From: Pirellulaceae bacterium
GTDB taxonomy: Bacteria > Planctomycetota > Planctomycetia > Pirellulales > Pirellulaceae
Assembly (NCBI GenBank): GCA_019636375.1
Contig: JAHBXS010000001.1
Span: 1,364,001 to 1,428,000 of the forward strand
Reading direction: 5' to 3'
Length of the DNA: 64,000 nucleotides
Shown here: positions 17,038 to 24,143 of the stretch, piece by piece
How positions within the stretch are numbered: position 1 is the stretch's first letter
How the letters are laid out: every line of letters starts with the position of its first letter
Made by a program: the position numbers and the translations under genes
Notes under the pieces: model-generated
The model's database searches: none
Told to the model about the DNA's origin: nothing
Seen by the model: the letters and a program-made list of their open reading frames with translations, nothing else

Positions 17038-17607
17038 CTACAGCGACTGCTCTTTCGAGTCGCGCAGGGCCTTCTCCAAACGGTCGGTAACCCCGAGCGC
17101 TGCGGACCAGTGGCGGAGATAGCTCTCGTCCAGTTGGCCTTGAACGAACAAGATGTCTACGATGTCGCCGTAGTCCCGCGGCCGACCGGCGAGCAGTTTG
17201 AGCAGGATCAGATCCTCGGGACTGACAAGCCATGCTTCCAGCCCCTCGACTTGAACGCGGACTTTGCGATTCAGCAACTCCCGTTGATAACGCGACTCGG
17301 CAAGAAAAAGATCAATATCAACTGACTTGCCACGCACCCATGTTTGGACTCGAACCAATGGCATTCCGGCGACTTCATCCACCCAGCCTCCTTCAAAGGC
17401 TTCCGGAACCGTGTAGCCGGCCTTGGTTGCCGCTTGATATAAGTCCGACAGACGCTCGCGCGGCAGGGAGATCGTGAAATCCACGTCGTGCGTCGGACGC
17501 GGCAGACCATGCGCTGCTACAGCCATGCCGCCCATCAGCACGTAGGGAATCTGCATCCCTTCGAAGATGTCAACGAATTCGCGGAACGGTACGGTCAAGT
17601 CCGTCAT
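17038..17607 (-). CDS. Nucleotidyltransferase-fold protein, AbiEii/MNT-like
   Basis: A 189-residue protein. The nucleotidyltransferase signature GGMAVAAHGLPRPTHDVDFTI lies at about residues 22-42, with a further acidic strand at KSVDIDLFL (about 92-100); these three carboxylates would bind metal. The central helix contains SPEDLILLKLLAGRPRDYGDI, typical of AbiEii-type and DUF6036-type proteins that act as toxins or modify tRNA in toxin-antitoxin systems. It overlaps the preceding 70-residue gene by 4 nt (ATGA), so the pair is translationally coupled. The ATG at 17607 follows directly. An antiphage or addiction role is inference. Confidence 0.82.
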   Translation of the reverse strand: MTDLTVPFREFVDIFEGMQIPYVLMGGMAVAAHGLPRPTHDVDFTISLPRERLSDLYQAATKAGYTVPEAFEGGWVDEVAGMPLVRVQTWVRGKSVDIDLFLAESRYQRELLNRKVRVQVEGLEAWLVSPEDLILLKLLAGRPRDYGDIVDILFVQGQLDESYLRHWSAALGVTDRLEKALRDSKEQSL

Positions 17608-17816
17608 AACGCCTTCCCGGTGCGCGAAATCGCGGCAAGCATCCGGCGATTCCGGTCTTCGTTCTGACGACGCAACAGTTCAAAGCGGCGTTCGACCATT
17701 TCCGGCGTTCCAGCGAACATCCGTTCCATGTTCGGACGCATCATCTCCAGCGCGATTTCCAACCGCTGTCCTGGGGTCATCTGTCTGTATGTTTCCAGCG
17801 TCTCTCGGCTTAACAT
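17604..17816 (-). CDS. Small partner protein of the nucleotidyltransferase, putative antitoxin
   Basis: A 70-residue, mostly helical, highly charged protein (SRETLETYRQMTPGQRLEIAL, then EMVERRFELLRRQNEDRNRRML). It is the first gene of a two-gene operon; its stop overlaps the start of the nucleotidyltransferase. Proteins beginning MTPGQRL are often found before such nucleotidyltransferases in bacteria, but I know of no demonstrated function. It is not a HEPN protein, as there is no RxxxxH motif. Confidence 0.68.
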   Translation of the reverse strand: MLSRETLETYRQMTPGQRLEIALEMMRPNMERMFAGTPEMVERRFELLRRQNEDRNRRMLAAISRTGKAL

Positions 17817-18823
17817 GCTCCGCCTCCTCTACCATACAAGCATGACTTCAAGCTTAACTTGTCTGGGGACTGTTGCCTAGCCTTGGCCCATGCTGCAGAT
17901 CGACACGGAAAGTCACCAAAATGCGAATTGTCCTGTTGCACACTTCACCCTGGAATATCCTGCGGGCGAGCGATCCGACTTGACGGATGGGCCTCCCGGT
18001 GGCCTGACGAAACGGTGTTTAGGCGCGAGGAACGCAAACGGAAACCCCTAAATACAAAAAGGTTAGGTCGCGAATGTTTGCTCGCGACATCTGTTTGATC
18101 GCGCCCATGAATCAATTTGGCGAGTTTGCACGCTGCCTCAGAAAAGCGCTTAATCGTCAAGTTTTCGGGGGGAAGCGTTGCAAATGTGGAGGGTTACAAA
18201 GTCTTTGATTGAGTCGTTTAATGAACGTGGCCACGTTGGCCAGAACGTGGACGATCCCTAGAACACTAGTGCATGGTCGAGATTCGTCCACCGTCTGGTG
18301 ACGGTGGCCACGCGGGGCGGTAGCCACACTCGCGTAGAGCGTGGATAGCGGTTCATCCACCGTCTGGTAACGGTAGCTACAGAACTGTGTCCGAAGTCGT
18401 CAGAACGTGGACGATCCTTAGAAAACTGACCCTTGGTCGAGATTCGTCCACCGTCTGGTGACGGTGGCTACATAAATTGACGGTGGCCACGTTTGATTTG
18501 GAGACCATTCCTTCGGGCCGCCAGTTGCGAATTTACCCCAAATCCCCCCTAAAATCGAATTTTTCGAATTTCCAACTCACCACCGCAAAAACCTTTTTTT
18601 TCGGAATTCTTCGGCAATTTAGTTGAAAAGTGCCGCTTGGCGTGACAGGATAGAGGAGGCTCGCTTGGCTTGGTGAGGAAGTTCGGCGGGGCTTGTTGCA
18701 TATTGGTTAGGGGATGGTTGCCCGCAGGGGCGGTATGCTTGTCGGTCGCGGTACGCGATGGCGGCACCCGTTTATCGATGGCGCAACTTGCTCTACCATG
18801 TTTCATCCGGAGTTCAAGCAAAC
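17817..18823. other. Long non-coding region with palindromic repeats
   Basis: About 1 kb without a convincing gene between the toxin-like pair and the amidohydrolase operon. Small open frames here have no ribosome-binding site or recognisable product. The right half holds the CCACCGTC repeat array listed separately; the promoter of the operon should lie between about 18500 and 18800, but I cannot place a box. Confidence 0.5.
18241..18471. repeat. Palindromic intergenic repeat array (CCACCGTC...GACGGTGG)
   Basis: Two direct copies of a 71-72-bp unit (18241-18312 and 18401-18471) begin CAGAACGTGGACGATCC and end with CCACCGTCTGGTGACGGTGG. That core is a palindrome at 18288-18307 and 18448-18467, with an imperfect third core at 18357-18376. 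A half unit, GACGGTGGCCACG, follows at 18479. REP-like in appearance, but of a different family from the block at 12.2 kb. Confidence 0.8.
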
Positions 18824-21295
18824 ATGATCGTGACGAAAGTTCTACAACGAGCCAAATGCTCGCTTTCTTTTTTCCTCGCTCTGACGCTTTCGTTATTTTT
18901 CCTTAGCGACTATCCTCAGGCTCAAGAAGTCGCCGAAACAAGCCGCGTCATCGTCCTCAAAAACGCGACCATTCACTCTCAAACGAATGCGGGAACGTTT
19001 GTGGGTTCCGTCGTGATTACGGATGGAAAAATCACCGAAGTCTTCGACCAATCCGCAGCCGCCGAGCCGACTTGGCCCGCCGACGCTAAAATCTTCGAAC
19101 TTACTGGCTTCCACTTAACCCCTGGTCTGATCGACGCCACCGGTTCCCTCTGGATGGAGGCAGGTACGATCGGCGAAAGCAGCACGACTGCGGCTCTCGA
19201 CGCGGCAACCGCTATCGACCCCTATCAAGAAGACTGGCGTGAGGTGACTCGCCAAGGCGTCACAACTGTCGGCATTCACCCTGCCGGCGGGTTGGGGGGC
19301 TACTCTGCAGCGGTCAGCACGGTGCCCAGTCGCGATCGAAATGCAATCCTCCTCAAAAACGAAGTCGGCGTCAGTGCCTCACTGGGGATCAATGCCCCCA
19401 CCTCACTCGCTCGTCACCAAGACTACAGCCGCCTGAAAACAGCCCTCAAACGAATCGCCGACGGCGCGGCTGCGGAAAAAGAAAAAGAGGACGAAGGGGC
19501 TAAGGAACAAACTGACGAGCAAAAAGACGGAGAAGAAACGCCACCAGCCCAAGCTGCTCCCGGCGATCAAGCCGCCCCGGCCACCGCTGGCAACCGCATT
19601 GTCCCTCCCAATCGCACCGACGAACTCCTCAAACGTGTCATCAAAGGCGAAGTCCCGCTCCACCTTCGCGTTCGTCATTCCGACGCAATCGCGTGGGCGA
19701 TCTCTCTCGCGGACGAATTTAAGATTCGGATTGTCTTGGAAGAACTCCCACAAGCCGCTCGTTCCGCCGAAAGAATTCGCGACCTGAACCTGCCGATTGT
19801 CGTCGGGCCCTTCGCCAAACTTTCTAAATCAACGACGGACCTAGGAGCCGACTTCAGCCAAGACTGGATCGCCGACATCGCTGCCGATGGCGGTGTGTGG
19901 GCAGTCAGTACCTTTTCCAATCAACCACGAGGCTCGCGACTATTGAGAATGAATGCCGCGAGTCTCTTGGCCAATGTCCCGGTTACCCGCGAACAAGCCC
20001 TCGCCGCGATCACTCTAATTCCAGCCAAAATCTTGGGAATCGCAGATCAAGTCGGTTCTATCGAGGTGGGCAAACGAGCCGACATTTCGGTGTTTGCTGG
20101 AGACCCATTGAACCCCTCGGTCCCCGTTCGCCTTGTAGTGTGTAACGGCCAAGTTGTCCACGAAGCGACCGACACAATCGAAATCGTCGCGAGTTCAACA
20201 TCGTCGGCTGAAGTCGCGATTGGGAAGGGGCTCGACCGTTTTGCCATTCGCTCAAAACGAGTTTGGCTGGACGATCAATTCCAACCTGCGACCCTCTTAA
20301 TCGAAAACGGAAATCTAACTGCGATCGGCAATGCTGCCGAACCAGTAGGCATTCCATTATTTGACGTTGGTGACTCGGTAATTACTCCGGCCTTGGTCGC
20401 CGTTTCACAACTTGGGCATCAAGGCCAATTAGCTGGCAGTCCCGAATCCGACGCCACTCTCTTCCGAGCGATTGACTCGTTCGATTCTCGTCAGCGACTT
20501 GTTAAACCGATGTGGGAGGGAGGCTTTTTGCATATCGGCCTTGCTCCTTTGACTGACGCAACTTCTTCCGGATGCGTCGGGCATTTGCGTCTCGGCCCCT
20601 CTGCGAAAATTATCCAGCCGCACGCTGCCAGTCAGTTCGTCCTTTCGAACGAAGCCCGCAACACCGAACGATTTCCCGCGTCGTTGATCGGACAAGTCGA
20701 ATTGATTGACGAAGTTTTAACCAATCGTTTGGAACGGTCAAGAATCTACGTGACGGCAATGGTGGCTCGCGAATTGAAACGCGAACAAGCCGACCTTGTC
20801 GCCAGATTGGCGAACGGCGATGCTAAGGCCATCTTTGCTGTCGGCAACGACGTTGAACTCACCCAAGCCCTCGCACTTGCTCGCCAACATCAATTGCGCG
20901 GTGCAGTGCTGACCGAATCCCTGCCACCTGACCAACAAGCGGAACTTTTGGAGTCGGGGCTCGGTTTAATTGTAAGGTCGGCACGGGGTACGGAAGTCGA
21001 TCGGCACTTGGACGACCTCGCTCAACTAATTCGGGCGGGAGTCCCTGTCGCGTTCGCCGGTGACGATCCGCAAGAAATCCGCACCACAGCGGCTCTCTTG
21101 GGTGCGGCGGGAGTTCCGCAAAGCCATCTCCTGAACGGCCTCACGAAAAACGGGGCGGTCCTCGTCGGCTTGACTGGCGGGGCAGGGGGGCTCAACGCCG
21201 GAGCACCGGCAGACTTTATTATTTGGGACGGATCACCGCTCGATTTATCATCGCGACCATTAGCCATTTTTATTGACGGGAAACAATCGCAATGA
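18824..21295 (+). CDS. Exported amidohydrolase-fold protein 1, two domains, metal site degenerate
   Basis: An 823-residue exported protein; the signal peptide runs to about YPQAQE, and the ATG at 18824 has CGGAG upstream. Two amidohydrolase modules lie in tandem. Domain 1 (about 35-470) has the start strand SVVITDGKITEV, PGLIDATGS where active enzymes have DxHxH, RQGVTTVGI, a single His in RVRHSD, and the closing motif GSIEVGKRADISVF. Domain 2 (about 475-823) starts at LLIENGNLTAIG and closes with GAPADFIIWDGSPL, also without HxH. A Glu/Lys/Gln/Pro-rich linker of about 40 residues interrupts domain 1 before the strand that should carry the third metal ligand. It is the first gene of the operon; its stop overlaps the next start (ATGA). 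Probably a binding or structural relative rather than a hydrolase. Confidence 0.88.
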   Translation: MIVTKVLQRAKCSLSFFLALTLSLFFLSDYPQAQEVAETSRVIVLKNATIHSQTNAGTFVGSVVITDGKITEVFDQSAAAEPTWPADAKIFELTGFHLTPGLIDATGSLWMEAGTIGESSTTAALDAATAIDPYQEDWREVTRQGVTTVGIHPAGGLGGYSAAVSTVPSRDRNAILLKNEVGVSASLGINAPTSLARHQDYSRLKTALKRIADGAAAEKEKEDEGAKEQTDEQKDGEETPPAQAAPGDQAAPATAGNRIVPPNRTDELLKRVIKGEVPLHLRVRHSDAIAWAISLADEFKIRIVLEELPQAARSAERIRDLNLPIVVGPFAKLSKSTTDLGADFSQDWIADIAADGGVWAVSTFSNQPRGSRLLRMNAASLLANVPVTREQALAAITLIPAKILGIADQVGSIEVGKRADISVFAGDPLNPSVPVRLVVCNGQVVHEATDTIEIVASSTSSAEVAIGKGLDRFAIRSKRVWLDDQFQPATLLIENGNLTAIGNAAEPVGIPLFDVGDSVITPALVAVSQLGHQGQLAGSPESDATLFRAIDSFDSRQRLVKPMWEGGFLHIGLAPLTDATSSGCVGHLRLGPSAKIIQPHAASQFVLSNEARNTERFPASLIGQVELIDEVLTNRLERSRIYVTAMVARELKREQADLVARLANGDAKAIFAVGNDVELTQALALARQHQLRGAVLTESLPPDQQAELLESGLGLIVRSARGTEVDRHLDDLAQLIRAGVPVAFAGDDPQEIRTTAALLGAAGVPQSHLLNGLTKNGAVLVGLTGGAGGLNAGAPADFIIWDGSPLDLSSRPLAIFIDGKQSQ

Positions 21296-22515
21296 GCGTT
21301 CGACAATTAAAATTTTTCGCGGCATCTCAAAAGCCCAGACTGTTGACTTTGCTCTGCAGCCTGATGTTCGCCGTCCTTCTTCTCGTCGCGAACCCCTCGT
21401 CAGCCGACGCACAGACGCTATATCGTGCGGGCCAAGTCATCACGATGGAAGGGACGACGTTTTCACCGGGTGCCGTGCTAGTCCAGGACGGCAAGATCAC
21501 CGCGATTGGCGATTCAATCGACGGGGGTGAAGCGACCGTCGTTGATTTTGGCGATCAGGCCACAATTTTTCCGGGACTCATCGATGCCTACAGCCAAGCG
21601 GGCCTGTCAAATGCCACCCGCGATGAACCGACCGACGAAGTGACCCCCAATTTTTCTGTCGCAAACGCCATCGATTGGAACTCGCGATCTTTGGCTCAAG
21701 CCCTAGCAAACGGCACGACGACGCTATGCCTCACTCCCGGTACAGAAAATGTTTTCGCTGGCCGCGCGACGATCATTAAATCATCAGCGGCTCATCGAAA
21801 CGTTGTTCAGACCGACGCAGGGCTTGTCGCCAACTTGACATCCGATCCGACTCGCCGCAACCAGTCCCGCCAACGCCCCGACAGTATCTATATGCGTCAG
21901 CCCACCAACCGAATGGGGGTCGTCTGGATTTTGCGACACAATTTCCATTCGGCGATTAACAAGCCCGACAGCACCGACTCCTTAAACTCCCTGCGAGAAT
22001 GTGTGAACGGCGACCGCAAACTGTTCGTCGTCAGCCGCACGGCGCCCGATTTAGAAACTGCCCTCACGCTCGCGGATGAATTCGGGCTGCGACCGATTTT
22101 GGTCGGCGGCCAAGAGAGTTATCGAGTACTCGATTTGCTCGCGGCAAAACAAGTCAAAATGATTCTGACGACCGTCCCCACCGGGACCACGAGTGGCACT
22201 GAACGAACTGAAATCTGCCTGAATCGCGCCGGTTTACTTGCCGATGCGGGAGTCGATTTCTGCCTCAGCGGTGATGATTTGCGAGTCGAAGCGGCCTTTG
22301 CAGTTCGCCACGGCTTGGACCACGACCAAGCCCTCAAGGCCATCACGATCACCCCGGCCCAAATTTTAGGGGTCGCCGATCAAGTTGGTTCGTTGGCCGT
22401 CGGCAAAAATGCCGATTTCATCGTCCTCAACGGACCACCGTTGGAATTTACAACCCGAATTGAAGCGGTCGTCGTCGATGGCCAAATCGTATTTGGGACA
22501 AATCCTCAAAACTAA
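21292..22515 (+). CDS. Exported amidohydrolase-fold protein 2, metal site degenerate
   Basis: A 407-residue protein with a signal peptide to about SSADAQT. Barrel landmarks: VLVQDGKITAIGD, PGLIDAYSQAG in place of DxHxH, NGTTTLCLTPG, and GSLAVGKNADFIVLNG. The strand 5 and 6 His residues are missing (VVSRTAPD, LVGGQESY), while an acidic LSGDD is near the strand 8 position. Length is normal for the imidazolonepropionase-like branch, with no low-complexity linker. It starts 4 nt inside the previous gene and is followed by a 230-nt gap that contains the inverted-repeat element at 22547-22646. Confidence 0.88.
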   Translation: MSVRQLKFFAASQKPRLLTLLCSLMFAVLLLVANPSSADAQTLYRAGQVITMEGTTFSPGAVLVQDGKITAIGDSIDGGEATVVDFGDQATIFPGLIDAYSQAGLSNATRDEPTDEVTPNFSVANAIDWNSRSLAQALANGTTTLCLTPGTENVFAGRATIIKSSAAHRNVVQTDAGLVANLTSDPTRRNQSRQRPDSIYMRQPTNRMGVVWILRHNFHSAINKPDSTDSLNSLRECVNGDRKLFVVSRTAPDLETALTLADEFGLRPILVGGQESYRVLDLLAAKQVKMILTTVPTGTTSGTERTEICLNRAGLLADAGVDFCLSGDDLRVEAAFAVRHGLDHDQALKAITITPAQILGVADQVGSLAVGKNADFIVLNGPPLEFTTRIEAVVVDGQIVFGTNPQN

Positions 22516-22546
22516 TTGTCATCAACATAACCCCGAAACAAATAAG

Positions 22547-22646
22547 AGCCTATCCCAAAAGGGGTCAGACCCTCTCCGGCTAGGCAGCAAAACAACGTTA
22601 AATTTCGCTTAGCCTCCAAAGGGTCTGACCCCTTTTGGGATAGGCT
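22547..22646. mobile_element. 100-bp inverted-repeat element (MITE/REPIN-like) inside the operon
   Basis: Perfect 26-bp inverted ends (22547-22572 and 22621-22646) contain TATCCCAAAAGGGGTCAGAC. The centre (48 nt) carries a second, imperfect pairing (GGCTAGGC with GCTTAGCC). There is no open frame. The core AAAGGGGTCAG is shared with the ends of the RAYT element at 13.8 kb, so it may be mobilised by a RAYT in trans. Neighbouring junctions in this operon overlap or abut; this one has a 230-nt gap. Confidence 0.82.
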
Positions 22647-22745
22647 GTAAGTAAGTTTTTTATCACAGGAACCAAGACCGTGTTCAATCACTGCAACCAA
22701 CGTATTGGTCAAAATCGCAACCATGTCCCGGACCGTTGCCCGCAA

Positions 22746-24143
22746 ATGTTCTCAACGTTCCGAGTCGCATTTCTTGCTCTGGCTTGGTTGATGGCCGGAA
22801 ATCATTTTTTGGCCGCTCAAGATATTGCCATCTCCGGTGCGAAAATCATTCCCATGGTCGGTGATGTGATTGAAAACGGTACGATCGTCATTCGCGACGG
22901 ACGGATCACGGCCATCGGTGCCGACGCGAGAGTCCCCGTCGAGGCACGTGTGATCAAGGCCGACGGAAAGGTCGTCGTCCCCGGTTTCATCGACCCACAT
23001 AATGCCGAAGGGATGAGCCAAGCGAACGAAAACAACCCCAACGTTCCGTTTGTGTCCGTGCTCGATACCATCGACCCATTGCGACCATTTTTTGACGAAG
23101 CCCGTCGCAATGGCATCACGACCGTCTGCGTTTCACCCGCCAACTCGACCATGATCGGCGGACAAACGGCGGTGATCAAAACCGGAGCGACTTTCCTGGA
23201 CGACATGATCCTGCAACGCCAAACGGGGATCAAAATTTCGCTCAGTCCGGCGGCAGGCGTCAGCCGGATGGGACAGCTCGCGGCACTCCGCAAGGAACTT
23301 AGCGAGGCCAAGAAAATAGCTTTCCCCGAAGAAAAAACCGATGTGACTGCCACGGCAAAACCTGAGGCCGATAAAACCGAAACTCCCGAGAACCAAGATC
23401 GTCGCCGTGGTCGCGGTCGCCCCGAAAATGACTCACCGGCTGAAAACGGAAAGCCAAACCCGACCGACGATCCCAAACCTGACGAACCAAAGGCAGAGGC
23501 AAAAGCCGACGCCAAGCCGAAAACCGAAACCAAAATCGACGAACTGAAACAGCCGATGGTTGATCTGGTTTCCGGAAAACTATTGGCTCTGATCCATTGC
23601 GAAATCCCGATGGACGTCGACCATGCCTTGAAACTGATCGAGGATTTCAACCTCAAACCAGTCCTCATCTTAGGCCGCGACTGTTACAAGGCGGCGGATG
23701 CGGTCATCGCAGCAGGACACGCAGTCATTCTGCCCGAGGACCTCGTCTTTTGGGAGCGTGATCCGCGGACCAACCGTGACGCACAAGTCATCGTGATCGA
23801 CCCCTTCCGCGAACTCAACGCTCCGATCGCCTTTAGCACCTCCCGTTCCACGTCTGATACGATCGGCCAAAATTACCTATGGTACCAAGCCGCTCTGGCC
23901 GTCAAATACGGGTTGCCGCGTGACAAGGCCCTGGCGGGACTGACTATCGACCCCGCTCGCATGTTGGGGATCGACGAATATGTTGGATCTCTCGAAGTTG
24001 GCAAGGACGGTGATTTGCTGATCCTCTCCGGCGATCCATTGGACGTTAACACTTGGGTCGAAACCACTGTCATCAATGGTCGCGTCGTTTACGAACGCTC
24101 CAAAGACCGCAAGCTCGAAATCTTGTTGAAGGGGAACCAGTGA
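22746..24143 (+). CDS. Exported amidohydrolase-fold protein 3, one of two HxH histidines lost
   Basis: 465 residues from the ATG at 22746, with a signal peptide ending near NHFLAAQD; an upstream extension to 22680 has no signal features. Landmarks: IVIRDGRITAIGAD, PGFIDPHNAEG (first His of HxH kept, second replaced by Ala), NGITTVCVSPAN, and GSLEVGKDGDLLILSGDPL. A hydrophilic low-complexity insertion of about 75 residues (Pro/Glu/Lys/Asp with RRRGRGR) sits before strand 5, where LIHCEIPMDVDHAL follows. The strand 8 Asp is not obvious (STSRSTSD). The stop TGA overlaps the GTG of the next gene. Confidence 0.87.
   Translation: MFSTFRVAFLALAWLMAGNHFLAAQDIAISGAKIIPMVGDVIENGTIVIRDGRITAIGADARVPVEARVIKADGKVVVPGFIDPHNAEGMSQANENNPNVPFVSVLDTIDPLRPFFDEARRNGITTVCVSPANSTMIGGQTAVIKTGATFLDDMILQRQTGIKISLSPAAGVSRMGQLAALRKELSEAKKIAFPEEKTDVTATAKPEADKTETPENQDRRRGRGRPENDSPAENGKPNPTDDPKPDEPKAEAKADAKPKTETKIDELKQPMVDLVSGKLLALIHCEIPMDVDHALKLIEDFNLKPVLILGRDCYKAADAVIAAGHAVILPEDLVFWERDPRTNRDAQVIVIDPFRELNAPIAFSTSRSTSDTIGQNYLWYQAALAVKYGLPRDKALAGLTIDPARMLGIDEYVGSLEVGKDGDLLILSGDPLDVNTWVETTVINGRVVYERSKDRKLEILLKGNQ

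Noticed and set aside
17017..17040. CCCTTTGATTTCCTCGG, similar to a RAYT right end
   Set aside because: The diagnostic GAGTCCTGA part is missing, so it may be chance; there is no partner end.
17859..18160. Small open frames on both strands between the toxin-like pair and the amidohydrolase operon
   Set aside because: No ribosome-binding sites, no recognisable product, and the region has the look of intergenic repeat DNA.
22817..23668. 283-codon minus-strand frame within amidohydrolase 3
   Set aside because: It is Ser/Ala/Gly-rich shadow of the Pro/Glu/Lys-rich linker region; the plus-strand protein is clearly real.
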